Below, in pieces: positions 1-9,181 of a DNA stretch of 64,000 bases. Source of the DNA: Candidatus Roizmanbacteria bacterium UBA1450 (lineage in GTDB: Bacteria; Patescibacteriota; Microgenomatia; UBA1406; GWC2-37-13); contig DCTC01000002.1 in NCBI GenBank assembly GCA_002329205.1, forward strand, positions 62,001-126,000, read 5' to 3'. Within the stretch, counting starts at the first letter, position 1, and each line of letters begins with the position of its first letter. The position numbers and the translations under genes were made by a program. A model generated the notes under the pieces. That model was not told the origin of the DNA. It did no database searches and was given only the letters and a program-made list of their open reading frames with translations.

Positions 1-133
1 TCCTTGCCGGTTGTGTCTCATCATGCACGATAAAAGTTGTCGTATCAAAAGGGTTCAGGTTTCTGCCGAAAAGAAGAATAACAGCAATGCAAACAATCAG
101 GAAAAGATATTTTTTAAAGTAGGGAATTGCCAT
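1..133 (-). CDS. Membrane protein, N-terminal fragment (probable GT-C family), runs off the left edge
   Basis: An ATG at 133 on the minus strand opens a frame that stays open to the window edge. The visible ~44 residues are a short basic start (MAIPYFKKY), one hydrophobic segment (about residues 9-22) and then FDTTTFIVHDETQPAR. A first transmembrane helix followed by a loop with an acidic HDE-type motif is the usual beginning of the large polytopic sugar transferases common in this group of bacteria, and the gene directly follows another such gene with only 5 bp between stop and start. Assignment to a family is inference because most of the protein lies outside the window. Confidence 0.55.
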   Translation of the reverse strand, partial: MAIPYFKKYLFLIVCIAVILLFGRNLNPFDTTTFIVHDETQPAR

Positions 134-138
134 GAGTA

Positions 139-1677
139 TTATTGAACGGTTTCATCGGACGGTGCCGGTAACAGCTTATAGAGATACAATGTTTCTTTAT
201 TGCCAGGCTTTTCATATGCTTCAACAAGTTCAATCGGCCAATGTTCCGGAAATTCTTTACGGTGTGAAAAAACGATATACACGTCACGATTTTCAATTTC
301 AGCTTGATATTCTGTCAGATGCTGTTCATCCAAAGGCCATAATCCTTTGATTTCAATAAAATCATCCGGTTGATCATACACCCGGAGTACATCCGCGACC
401 AGTCCGAAATCCCCTTCAGCCAGAACCAGTATCGGACGCGAAACCGCACGTTCTTGTAATAATCCCATAAGGTCATCCGCTCCCCATACCGCAGTAGAAC
501 CTTCAACGTATTGTCCTCGATCAACCGGAGGGAAGCTCGCCCGTGCGGGGTCAAACAGATATGGATAGTTAAAAAGCGCCATACTGAAAAGAAGGGCACT
601 CAAAGCTGTATATCTGATTTTTTTAGATTTGATATTGATAAAAAAGTAGACAGACGTAATCAGTACGAGAGTTCCGTAGAACAATACATATCTGGGAAAC
701 AGCACTCGTGCAAAAAAGGCAATAGCGATATAGGGAACAAAAATAAAGACAGACAAATACAAAGCCGTCAGTTTTTCTTTCTTGAACATCAATAAAAATC
801 CTGCAATACTTGCCGGGATTATGAACCATCCTGACTCCCAGGCTACATACAACGGAATATTCCAGAAATTATTTTTGAAATATGCAAAGGGCGCTTCTAT
901 AAACTCTGCACGAGTCAGAATAAAGGTGGTATTTTTCATCTCAACATAATGAAAAAAAGGTGAGAGCATTTGGATGTTGTAAAAGAGTAAACTAATGGCT
1001 GCGACTATTCCCAGAAGAAAAAAATAGTTGATGCTTTTGGAAATCAGTTTTTTCGGTTTATCACCGATATATAGTATGGGTGCTGCAGCCGTAAGTCCCA
1101 AAAACATGCGGGATGAGGATTTGGCAAGCAGAGCAAATCCTCCGATAAATCCCATGAGAAGGGCAATATCAAGTCTCCGTTCTTTGACGAGAATAAAAGA
1201 AAAAAATAAAATCCAGATAAATCCCGCATTTACTGCTGCGTCGACGAGTGCAATACGTTCATAAAAAACAAAATACGGCAGGAATATATAAAGCACCACA
1301 CCTGTATAAGCAGCCTTTTTGCCCCATAAATAAAACAGTAAACAGTACATCCCGACAAATCCTGCAAAACCAGAAAAAACCGCAAAAAGCCGTCCGGCAA
1401 ACAGATCGTTGGGTGAAAATAATTTGAGGAACGGAATCGTTGCCCATGTTTGAAGTGGTTGTCTTCCGTCCGTGACTGAAATAAACCGCCAGGACGCATC
1501 TTTCCATGCAACTTTTGCCCAGTTTATATAAATCCCTTCATCAGAAAATTGTGGCCATTTGTCAAGATTAATCAGCCGGACAGCGAAGAAAAGTACCAAT
1601 AATCCAGCGATATACATCAAATCTTTCCAAGTAATATGTTTTTTTATAAAATTGAGGATTGATTCGAGTGAGAACAT
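139..1677 (-). CDS. GT-C/GT39-like polytopic membrane glycosyltransferase
   Basis: 512 residues with about a dozen hydrophobic helices and a soluble C-terminal domain. The first extracytoplasmic loop carries an acidic pair (D46-E47 in FSDEGIY) after the first helix, the hallmark of the GT-C fold (dolichyl-phosphate-mannose protein mannosyltransferase, ArnT and relatives), where the Asp is the catalytic base acting on a polyprenyl-phosphate sugar. An upstream in-frame TTG at 1695 would add six residues; the ATG at 1677 is preferred, with TATACT 9 nt upstream. It lies 23 bp after the preceding gene of the same family. The acceptor is unknown; likely a cell-surface glycan or protein. Confidence 0.75.
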   Translation of the reverse strand: MFSLESILNFIKKHITWKDLMYIAGLLVLFFAVRLINLDKWPQFSDEGIYINWAKVAWKDASWRFISVTDGRQPLQTWATIPFLKLFSPNDLFAGRLFAVFSGFAGFVGMYCLLFYLWGKKAAYTGVVLYIFLPYFVFYERIALVDAAVNAGFIWILFFSFILVKERRLDIALLMGFIGGFALLAKSSSRMFLGLTAAAPILYIGDKPKKLISKSINYFFLLGIVAAISLLFYNIQMLSPFFHYVEMKNTTFILTRAEFIEAPFAYFKNNFWNIPLYVAWESGWFIIPASIAGFLLMFKKEKLTALYLSVFIFVPYIAIAFFARVLFPRYVLFYGTLVLITSVYFFINIKSKKIRYTALSALLFSMALFNYPYLFDPARASFPPVDRGQYVEGSTAVWGADDLMGLLQERAVSRPILVLAEGDFGLVADVLRVYDQPDDFIEIKGLWPLDEQHLTEYQAEIENRDVYIVFSHRKEFPEHWPIELVEAYEKPGNKETLYLYKLLPAPSDETVQ

Positions 1678-1700
1678 ACTGTTACAAGTATACAACAGAA

Positions 1701-3170
1701 CTAAAACGAATACAGGTAGAGTGCCCAGGGGTCAAACGATTGCAGCTGGTCGAGAGATTTTACAATTGTGAGCGCCTCAGGGTCATTCTGATTGACAGCT
1801 ACGCAGGTATCTTTTTCTGGAGACCTCATCTCATTTTTTAGTTCCTGAATTGTGTACACAAAATGCAGATCTCCTTCAAAATAATAGACCATTGAAGGGT
1901 GATTTCCCCACCACCGACTGGTAGAAATAAGCAAACCGAGCTCATTTAGAGTTTGTGAGGCTGTTCGTCCCTCAGGTTCAATAACGACATAAAGGTTTTT
2001 GCAATAAGAATTGGCATATTTAGCGAGTCTGTGATGCGGATCATCCGAAGAATAAAAGTCATTCAGTACTTGGGTATTGAAAAAGTAATGTTGTATCACA
2101 AGACTCATGACGATCAGAATAACTCCGTAATAAAATAATCGGAATTTTTTGAGAAGCGTGATAGGATAGACCATCAAAAAAGCAAATTGACCGAGATATG
2201 GATGACCGTACCAGAATATTTTTGTTTTAGTCAGATTGAGAAAAATAAACCATGGGAACAAAACAAGACTGTAGAGTATTTTTTTATCTGAAATCTGTTT
2301 TCGCATCCACTGATAGAACAACAAGAAAAATCCCAGTATGGCGGCAGCAATATATTTCCCGTATTGGAGATACAATAGATCAATATAAAAAGTTCGTTGG
2401 CCGAAATGTGATTCGATAGATGCAGTTACCCGTTTGACATGGCTTTCATAGAAATGCTGATAGAGAAATGCAGGACCGAATAAGAAAAACATAACCGCAT
2501 GCCAGATCAGGAGAATTGAAGATTGGATAAACATTCTGCCCGTTTCTTTTAGGAACTGTGAAAATGAGATTTTTTTAGTTATGAATTCAAATCCAAAATA
2601 GAGAAACATCATTCCCAACGGATAAAAACCGATCAGTGATTTACTGTATACGGAAAACGATAGGAATAAAAGTGATACCCAAAATTTACGGTAAAACAGA
2701 ATATATCCTAGCCATCCGACCAGGAGAAAAATGTCCACATTGAGAACCTGTGCACGTTGTAAAAAGATGGAAGTAAGTGACGTTATAACCACAACGAGTG
2801 TCGTAAGCCAGGTTTCTTTGATAACTTTAAAATACAAAGCATAAAGCAGGATAAGTCCGATCACCGAGAGATATAAGGTCGCCAAACGGGTTGAGATTTC
2901 CGGCTGGACAAATGGTGTCAGAAACATGACAATGCCGTAAAACAGCGGAACAAGCGGTGGTTTGTCAAGCCATTGCTGACCTTGCCATAGCGGAATAAAA
3001 AAAGATTTACTATCAATCATCTCACGGCCGACTTCCGCGTATATGGATTCATCCCAGTCGAAAAACGGAAACGGATTCTGGATCAGCTTGAGGGAAAAGA
3101 CAACGGCAAAAATAAGAAGATAAATGACAAGCGGATAATGATTTGCGAAGGTGCCTTTTATTTTTTTCAT
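1701..3170 (-). CDS. ArnT/GT39-type membrane glycosyltransferase
   Basis: 489 residues, polytopic. Of the GT-C proteins here this one best matches the ArnT/PMT pattern: DWDESIYAEVGREM (D40-E41 catalytic pair) followed by WLDKPPL at 68-73, both expected in the first large periplasmic loop. Members move a sugar from a polyprenyl-phosphate donor to a lipid or protein acceptor on the outer face of the cytoplasmic membrane. Its ATG overlaps the stop of the upstream gene by 4 bp (ATGA), so the two are translationally coupled. The cluster also encodes a GT2 enzyme of the type that makes polyprenyl-phosphate sugars, the expected donor. Confidence 0.82.
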   Translation of the reverse strand: MKKIKGTFANHYPLVIYLLIFAVVFSLKLIQNPFPFFDWDESIYAEVGREMIDSKSFFIPLWQGQQWLDKPPLVPLFYGIVMFLTPFVQPEISTRLATLYLSVIGLILLYALYFKVIKETWLTTLVVVITSLTSIFLQRAQVLNVDIFLLVGWLGYILFYRKFWVSLLFLSFSVYSKSLIGFYPLGMMFLYFGFEFITKKISFSQFLKETGRMFIQSSILLIWHAVMFFLFGPAFLYQHFYESHVKRVTASIESHFGQRTFYIDLLYLQYGKYIAAAILGFFLLFYQWMRKQISDKKILYSLVLFPWFIFLNLTKTKIFWYGHPYLGQFAFLMVYPITLLKKFRLFYYGVILIVMSLVIQHYFFNTQVLNDFYSSDDPHHRLAKYANSYCKNLYVVIEPEGRTASQTLNELGLLISTSRWWGNHPSMVYYFEGDLHFVYTIQELKNEMRSPEKDTCVAVNQNDPEALTIVKSLDQLQSFDPWALYLYSF

Positions 3171-4465
3171 AACACTGGTTCAGGTTTGTTCGAGTCCAAA
3201 AAATAATTACCTTCAAGGTATGGTTTGATGAAATTCGGATTCAGTTCAAACGCTTCCGGGAATACCAGACGTTGAAATACGAAATATGTTCGAAGTTCAT
3301 ATACAGCAGACAAAGAGATGAGAATAAAAATCCCGATAAGAATATATTTTTTCGGAAGGGGAAATTTTGTCAGAAAAACTAAAGATTGACCGATGAAATA
3401 CACGACTGACGGGAGTACCGTGACAGATCGCAGTGCATTGGGATTCTCCCACGGATATGTCATCATGGGAGGAAGCATACCGATCACAAAATAGAGTAGG
3501 AAGAATGCATTATGATATTTTCTCCAATTATAGATACTGATGACGATTCCACCTACGAAGAGTAGTCCTTGAAACGGATTGAGCATAGGCTTTCCCGGAT
3601 AATTATGTCGGCCGTTAATATCTCCTTTTACAAAAAACATTCCTGTCAAACGGGATACGTTCTGCCACGTATATTCGGCTTTTTCCTGAAGAGAAAGCTG
3701 TTCATTTTGTAAGTAAAATAGTTCATAAATCCGGTTATCATCATATTCGGTAAAATATAGATTGAGGGGAATAATCAGCAAAATAAACGGAACAATAAAT
3801 AATAAAAGCGGCTTTGCAAGATTCTTTCGAAGCTGCTCCAATTTGCCGTATTCATAAATAAGAAAAATCAACGGTAACACAAAAAATATGCGCCCCGGTG
3901 TATACGAGTTGTAGGCAAGGCCGGCCGCAATCCCCGAGAGAAAAACAAGACTGAGTTTTTTTGATTTGCGGAAAAGAAATAATGCATATATCGAGGCAAG
4001 TTCAAAAAAAAGCACCGTACTTGCTTCAAATCCAAAACGGGCAAAGTTGAAATACCATCTCATCGTAATAAAAATAAAAGCAAGAAAAAAAGGCATGAAT
4101 AGTCGAACTTGTTCCGGCAATTTCTTTCGTTCTTCAAATATTAATTTGAAAATTCCGTAAAAAAGGAGCACATCCACAACACCAAAGAATGCAGACGGAA
4201 ATCGTACCGCAAAAACCGTTTCACCGAACATTTTGATAGAAGCAAGGAGCATATAGAAGTATAGAGTCGCGTGGCCGGTCGCAAGCTGACTATAGGGGGT
4301 ATATGGCGTTTGCTCCAAAGACCTTGCGAGTTTGATAAACTCAACTTCATCAAGTGCAATATTTTGAGGGATGGCCGGAAACTGGTAGAAGATAATACCC
4401 GATGCAATTACGAGTAATGTCAGGGGAAGCAATAAGTTAGACAGGATATTTTTTGAGAATCTCAT
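3167..4465 (-). CDS. GT-C/GT39-like membrane glycosyltransferase
   Basis: 432 residues with many hydrophobic helices. After the first helix it has NIALDEVEFIKLA (D39-E40), the acidic motif of the GT-C first loop, then SQLATGHATLYFYML before the second helix, as in GT39 proteins. It overlaps the upstream GT2 gene by 29 bp and the downstream gene by 4 bp, so this is a tight operon. Substrate cannot be read from the sequence. It is shorter than the typical 500-550 residues and has only a small C-terminal soluble tail. Confidence 0.72.
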   Translation of the reverse strand: MRFSKNILSNLLLPLTLLVIASGIIFYQFPAIPQNIALDEVEFIKLARSLEQTPYTPYSQLATGHATLYFYMLLASIKMFGETVFAVRFPSAFFGVVDVLLFYGIFKLIFEERKKLPEQVRLFMPFFLAFIFITMRWYFNFARFGFEASTVLFFELASIYALFLFRKSKKLSLVFLSGIAAGLAYNSYTPGRIFFVLPLIFLIYEYGKLEQLRKNLAKPLLLFIVPFILLIIPLNLYFTEYDDNRIYELFYLQNEQLSLQEKAEYTWQNVSRLTGMFFVKGDINGRHNYPGKPMLNPFQGLLFVGGIVISIYNWRKYHNAFFLLYFVIGMLPPMMTYPWENPNALRSVTVLPSVVYFIGQSLVFLTKFPLPKKYILIGIFILISLSAVYELRTYFVFQRLVFPEAFELNPNFIKPYLEGNYFLDSNKPEPVL

Positions 4466-5186
4466 ACCATTTGATTGAGAGAATATCTTGTAACCCTTCC
4501 AATGATGACTTCACAAACGTGACGTTCTTTGTTTCAACATGCCTCCAGATAACGGTAACTTCCTTGATAGAGTATCCCAAACGGGAGGCAAGAAAGAGAA
4601 ACTCAAGATCAAAACCAGCCGAAACTGATGACCCTTCTGCGTTGCTCCGGTCTTTGAATACTTGCAAGTGAGAAATGATATGTTTTGCAGCCGCGGTTTT
4701 GAACAGTTTGAAGCCGCATTGCGTATCTTTTATTCCCTGAAGACCGACGACGTAATTGCGGATAAAAATCATTCCCAACGCCATAACTTTTCTGGTAAGA
4801 GGGGCACCTTCACGGTGTCCACTTCTTGAACCGATTACTATATCAAAGTTTTTTTCAGCTTGTTTAATCAGCTTTTCTGACTCTTCGATCGGTGTTGCCA
4901 AATCAATATCAGAGAACATGACATATTCGCTTGCCGCTTCTTTGATTCCCCGAATAATGGCAAAAGCCTTGCCCATATGTTTGTTTTTTAGAAGTTTGAA
5001 TTTGGGGAAGATCGGAAGATATTTGTCACGAATGATCGCGACTGACTGATCACTTGATCCGTCATCAACTATCAATACTTCATCAAATCGATTGTCATCT
5101 TTTGTGAAGTTCCCGATCCGATCAAGAACACCTTTCTGAATGTTTGCCTCTTCGTTGTAGCAGGGGATGATAAGAGATATGTTCAT
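4437..5186 (-). CDS. GT2 family glycosyltransferase, polyprenyl-phosphate sugar synthase type
   Basis: 249 residues. The GT-A signature is complete: SLIIPCYNEE at the N-terminus, VDDGS at 40-44 and the metal-binding FSDIDLATP at 91-99, followed by GSRSG and TQCGFKLF, which are typical of eukaryotic ALG5/DPM1-like and bacterial dolichyl-phosphate glucose/mannose synthases. It should charge a polyprenyl phosphate with a sugar at the cytoplasmic face, giving the donor for the GT-C enzymes encoded downstream. The ATG at 5186 is chosen over an in-frame TTG at 5201; TATAAT ends 6 nt before this ATG and no Shine-Dalgarno site is seen. Confidence 0.85.
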   Translation of the reverse strand: MNISLIIPCYNEEANIQKGVLDRIGNFTKDDNRFDEVLIVDDGSSDQSVAIIRDKYLPIFPKFKLLKNKHMGKAFAIIRGIKEAASEYVMFSDIDLATPIEESEKLIKQAEKNFDIVIGSRSGHREGAPLTRKVMALGMIFIRNYVVGLQGIKDTQCGFKLFKTAAAKHIISHLQVFKDRSNAEGSSVSAGFDLEFLFLASRLGYSIKEVTVIWRHVETKNVTFVKSSLEGLQDILSIKWYEILKKYPV

Positions 5187-5192
5187 TTGTCT

Positions 5193-5198
5193 ATTATA
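5193..5198 (-). promoter_or_regulatory. -10 hexamer of a probable leaderless promoter for the GT2 gene
   Basis: TATAAT on the minus strand, separated by AGACAA from the ATG at 5186. With the usual 6-7 nt from hexamer to start site, transcription would begin at or next to the A of the ATG. No clear -35 box is visible. Confidence 0.5.
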
Positions 5199-5207
5199 CA
5201 AGAATGT

Positions 5208-6665
5208 TTAGAGAGGTTTGCGGTGAACCAGCTTATAAATCTTTAAGCCTTCAATATCCCATTCTTCGGCAATTTTTGCATCACCAAACATCGAGATATT
5301 CCAAGATGGGGAATCTATGACCAAGCAAGGTTCCTGTGCACAGATAACAAACATCTGTTCCGTGATCTCCAGTTGTGATCTGTCAGCGGCACGGGCGCCC
5401 ATTGTTTCGAGAAAATAGAGGTAGGTATCTTCACCGAAATCGACCGGCCAGGTCGCGATATTGAACGGTTTATTGCCAATTTGTTCATAAAGAAAAGTGG
5501 CTACTTTTTTGGAATGTTCAACTTGATGATTTGGCTCTGACGTGAAAAAGTAGTATTTAGAGATATTGAAATATATGAAAATGAAAACCAGAGCTGAGGC
5601 AGCCATCATGGCTAGATCTTTTCTTTTTATCAGAAACGGCAGTGTACCCAGAACAAAAAAGAAGCTGAGGAATATCGGTCCGTAATAGTGTGCATGGCGT
5701 GGACTGCCAAGGTATGCAAAACCGATAATGTACGTCAAAACTGCAACGATCTGTATGGAAAACAGACGTGACTTTATTTTTTTGGTACCGAGAATCGCTG
5801 CTACAATAAACAGCAAAAAAAGCGCAGTTGCGGCTGTGAGCGGCAATTCGATTTGTACGGCACTGGCAATAAATCCTTGGATTGTTTCACCCAGTCGATC
5901 CATATATGATGCCTCCGTGGATAAACCACCCTCAGTAAAGAGTTTTATTAATTGACGATAATTCAGAAAATCGTGACGGATATCAAATAATACAAGTGGA
6001 CTGATAGCCGCCACAAACGCCGTTACGGGAATCGGCAGATGAAAAAGGTAGAGAAGCCGATTCTTGTTGTGGATCATCTCTGAAACGAAAAAAATGATGA
6101 CCGGTACAAAAAGCAATACAGCAAGGTAATGAAGCTGGATGGTAAGACCAAACATGATCCCGAATAGTAATCCGTCCAGAACCCGAGGTTCCTTGAGCCA
6201 GCGATAGAGAAAAAATAAACTAAAGAACCCAAAATATGGTAGGGGATTCGGATTCCAGGAAAAACGGGAGAAATGAATAAGGGTAAACGAAAAAACTGAG
6301 AGGATAAGAAATGTTATCCCGATTTCTGCTCCAAACTTGGTTTTTATTACCTGGTAGGCAAGTAACGTGCCGACAATTGCTATTAAGGCTACACCAAAGG
6401 CCAAGCCGACAGGATTCCAGTTGAATAAGGGGAGAAAGGGAGTAATAAGATAATAGTAGAATGGCCCCAGATACACCTGACCTACGGAGCTCGGAGCCCC
6501 GATAAGAGGTAAATTTTCGAACGTCGCAATTTTCCTGACAATCAGCGCATCACGTCCCTGATCACTGAGGAACATTACAAAACTTTCAAATCGGTATAAT
6601 CGCAGAAAAATCATAATACCGATAAGGAACAGTACTGATATGGTAATGAGTCTTTTTTTTGTCAT
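5208..6665 (-). CDS. GT-C-like polytopic membrane protein, probable glycosyltransferase
   Basis: 485 residues, about 11-13 hydrophobic helices and a ~110-residue soluble tail. After the first helix comes FLSDQGRDALIVRKI, an acidic loop motif in the position of the GT-C catalytic Asp, then APSSVGQVYLGPFYYYLITP, a pattern common in GT39-like proteins of these bacteria. ATG at 6665 is preferred to a TTG at 6677. The gene is divergent from the one starting at 6685, only 19 bp away, so both promoters must overlap the coding starts. Confidence 0.65.
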   Translation of the reverse strand: MTKKRLITISVLFLIGIMIFLRLYRFESFVMFLSDQGRDALIVRKIATFENLPLIGAPSSVGQVYLGPFYYYLITPFLPLFNWNPVGLAFGVALIAIVGTLLAYQVIKTKFGAEIGITFLILSVFSFTLIHFSRFSWNPNPLPYFGFFSLFFLYRWLKEPRVLDGLLFGIMFGLTIQLHYLAVLLFVPVIIFFVSEMIHNKNRLLYLFHLPIPVTAFVAAISPLVLFDIRHDFLNYRQLIKLFTEGGLSTEASYMDRLGETIQGFIASAVQIELPLTAATALFLLFIVAAILGTKKIKSRLFSIQIVAVLTYIIGFAYLGSPRHAHYYGPIFLSFFFVLGTLPFLIKRKDLAMMAASALVFIFIYFNISKYYFFTSEPNHQVEHSKKVATFLYEQIGNKPFNIATWPVDFGEDTYLYFLETMGARAADRSQLEITEQMFVICAQEPCLVIDSPSWNISMFGDAKIAEEWDIEGLKIYKLVHRKPL

Positions 6666-6672
6666 GCAATGG

Positions 6673-6678
6673 TACAAT
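6673..6678 (+). promoter_or_regulatory. -10 hexamer of a probable leaderless promoter
   Basis: TACAAT with 6 nt to the ATG at 6685. There are only 19 bp between the two divergent start codons here, so a 5' leader with a ribosome binding site cannot exist without lying in the neighbouring gene. Confidence 0.45.
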
Positions 6679-6684
6679 GATGGT

Positions 6685-7815
6685 ATGAAACCTGGTTTTC
6701 AATCCTTACCTAATGTAATTATCATTATATCAGTTGTTCTCGTATCTACTTTTATTCTTTATCTGCCTTTAGCCACAGACACATTGAGACTTTTCGGTTT
6801 TCAAGATGATGTCGGTATGAATTATGTGTATCAGAATTACGATGGGCTGTACTATGTAGTTCCTGCAGTTTCCTGGTATAACCCGAAATCCATCGAGGCG
6901 ATGCGGCTTGAGTTTACGCTCCCGCTCGAATATTATGCTGCTCATCTGCCTCTGTATCCTGTTTTTATTGCGCTGTTTGCGTTGGTATTTGGTTATCTGA
7001 ATGCAATGCTCGCCGTAAATATATTTTTTACGATGGTTCTTGCCGTATTACTTTACTACTTTGTTGCACAATTAAAACTGACAAAGCATCCACTCTTGCT
7101 CATAATTGTGTTTCTCTTTTTGCCACGATTTTTTATTATTCGTTCAGTAGGTGCTCCTGAGACGTTATTCATGTCTCTCATAGTAGGATCAATTTTCTTT
7201 TTTGAACGGAAACAATTTTTCCTGGCAGGTATTCTCGGCGGGCTAGCCACCATGACAAAAACTCCCGGAATTTTATTGTTTGGAGCATACGGGCTCGTGT
7301 TCCTTGAACGTATAATTCGGAATAAAGAGTTCTCATTTCGCTGGTTTTGGATAGGTTTGATTCCTGTAGGATTGTTGGCGGTATTTACCCTGTACAAAAT
7401 TCAGTACAATGATTTTTTTGCCTATTTTCATACAGGCGGTGTTGTTCCGATGCCGTACCCTTTTTCCGTCTTTAATTTCAACGGACGATGGGTAGATACG
7501 CCATGGCTAGAAGAAATTGTGTTGTATTTCTTTATATATCTATCAGCAATCGTCATATTGAAAGATTCGAAATATCGAAGTCTTTTTTATTTTCCGCTGT
7601 TATTTTTTCTTTTTGCTGTTTTTGTCCAGCATAGAGATTTGTCCCGATATCTTCTACCGCTGTGGCCGTTTGCTTTGATCGCGTTCGAAAAATATTTGAC
7701 CTCAAGAAAATTTCTTCTCGTACTTCTTTTGCTTATCCCGGCAATCTATATGTATGCCTGGAATTTTCTTCTTTACAATGTCATACCGGTTGCGGATTGG
7801 CGCCCGTTCCTGTAA
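6685..7815 (+). CDS. Polytopic membrane protein, GT-C-like
   Basis: 376 residues, about ten hydrophobic helices. The first outer loop holds FGFQDDVGMNYVY and later SKIEAM..LEFTLPLEYYAAHLPLYPVFIALFA-like sequence, resembling mannosyltransferases of the GT-C class that use a polyprenyl-phosphate donor, but the family match is by pattern only. The longer frame from 6640 would overlap the divergent neighbour; the ATG at 6685 with TACAAT 6 nt before it is the better start. It has almost no soluble C-terminal domain, unlike the genes on the other strand. Confidence 0.6.
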   Translation: MKPGFQSLPNVIIIISVVLVSTFILYLPLATDTLRLFGFQDDVGMNYVYQNYDGLYYVVPAVSWYNPKSIEAMRLEFTLPLEYYAAHLPLYPVFIALFALVFGYLNAMLAVNIFFTMVLAVLLYYFVAQLKLTKHPLLLIIVFLFLPRFFIIRSVGAPETLFMSLIVGSIFFFERKQFFLAGILGGLATMTKTPGILLFGAYGLVFLERIIRNKEFSFRWFWIGLIPVGLLAVFTLYKIQYNDFFAYFHTGGVVPMPYPFSVFNFNGRWVDTPWLEEIVLYFFIYLSAIVILKDSKYRSLFYFPLLFFLFAVFVQHRDLSRYLLPLWPFALIAFEKYLTSRKFLLVLLLLIPAIYMYAWNFLLYNVIPVADWRPFL

Positions 7816-7910
7816 GACTTGAAGGAATAAACATATCAAATCCGCATAGACAAAGATTCCCGCGAGAGGTATCATGTTAGTACGTACATAATTACTTTTT
7901 GAGATACTGA

Positions 7911-9173
7911 ATGAAGGACATAAAATCAGTGATTGGTAAAGGTGTTTCTTTTTTTATAAGACAATCACTTTGGAAAAAAATCGGTATTGTTATTCTTTTT
8001 CTTGTTGTTATTTGGAGTGTAATATCTTCATTTACGAACAAAAATGGTCAGAAATATAGTGTAGAAGCAGCAAGACGAGCGGATATTACAGAAAGTGTAG
8101 ATGAATCCGGAGTCGTCAAAATTTCTGCCCAAACAGATATCTATTCTCCGACAAACGGCGTGATTGAAGAATTGTATGTATCAAACGGTGCCTATGTTGA
8201 ACCGGGAGATGACTTATTTAAAGTCAAAAGTACTGCAACACAACAGGAAAAACAAGCTGCATATGCAAGTTATCTTGCGGCGGTAGCAACACTGAATGCA
8301 GCAAAATCAAATCGCGAAGCATTGCAGGCGGATATGTTTGCCAAATGGGATACCTTTAAAGAACTTGCAGAAAGTGACAGTTATGAAAATGAGGACGGCA
8401 CTCCGGATTATGAAAATAGAGCATTACCGGAATTTCATATCGCTGAAAAACAATGGCTTGCAGCTGAGCAAAAATATGTCGATCAGGAAAAAGTAATCGC
8501 ACAAGCGCAAGCTGCCGTTAATTCCGCATGGCTTGAGTATCAGGCAACGCAAACAACAGTTGTGAAATCCACAGCCGCAGGAACAGTTGCAAATCTTTCG
8601 GTTGTACACAATGATTCAGTTACTGCTTCAAGCGGAAATGCAGTATCTATTCCCGGTGTAAGCAGAACATCAATAAAACCGGTGCTTACTGTTGCGGATT
8701 TTAGTGTTATTGGCGTACTGTTGTCTCTTGGAGAATCGGATATTAATAAAATTGAGCCAGGAGATGAAGCGGTTATTGATGTTGACCCTATCAATAACAG
8801 AAAATACAAAGGTTTCGTTTCACGGGTTGATGAAATCGGTTATGACGACGGCGGAGTTATGAAATACGATGTGTTTATTATTATTCAGGACCGCGATAAT
8901 CAACTGAAAGCGGGAATGACTGCCGATGCCGAAATCGTAACCGAAAAACTTGTCAATGTATTAAGTGTTCCCAATACGGCAGTCAAGCCATATGAAGGCG
9001 GTAAAGCAGTGCAGGTTGTGAATGACAAAAACGAGCTTGAATTTGTCCCTGTCATAGTCGGGGTACGAGGAGAACAAAGAACGCAAATTCTAGAAGGTAT
9101 TACGGAAGGTGATGAAATAGTAGTGTCTCTGACAAATGAACAAGTTGAAAGGCCAGGATTATTTGGCCAGTAA
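7911..9173 (+). CDS. Efflux periplasmic adaptor subunit (HlyD/MacA family)
   Basis: 420 residues: one N-terminal membrane anchor (about 22-42), a barrel/lipoyl half (QTDIYSPTNGVIEELYVSNGAYVEPGDDLF), a long helical hairpin rich in Ala, Gln and Glu (about 105-205), the second lipoyl half (TTVVKSTAAGTVANLSV) and a C-terminal beta-barrel domain ending GITEGDEIVVSL. This is the layout of membrane-fusion proteins that link an inner-membrane ABC transporter to export. It is directly followed by an ABC ATPase and a MacB-type permease. In an organism without an obvious outer membrane it probably couples the transporter to the cell-wall side. Substrate unknown. Confidence 0.88.
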   Translation: MKDIKSVIGKGVSFFIRQSLWKKIGIVILFLVVIWSVISSFTNKNGQKYSVEAARRADITESVDESGVVKISAQTDIYSPTNGVIEELYVSNGAYVEPGDDLFKVKSTATQQEKQAAYASYLAAVATLNAAKSNREALQADMFAKWDTFKELAESDSYENEDGTPDYENRALPEFHIAEKQWLAAEQKYVDQEKVIAQAQAAVNSAWLEYQATQTTVVKSTAAGTVANLSVVHNDSVTASSGNAVSIPGVSRTSIKPVLTVADFSVIGVLLSLGESDINKIEPGDEAVIDVDPINNRKYKGFVSRVDEIGYDDGGVMKYDVFIIIQDRDNQLKAGMTADAEIVTEKLVNVLSVPNTAVKPYEGGKAVQVVNDKNELEFVPVIVGVRGEQRTQILEGITEGDEIVVSLTNEQVERPGLFGQ

Positions 9174-9181
9174 TAGAATGA

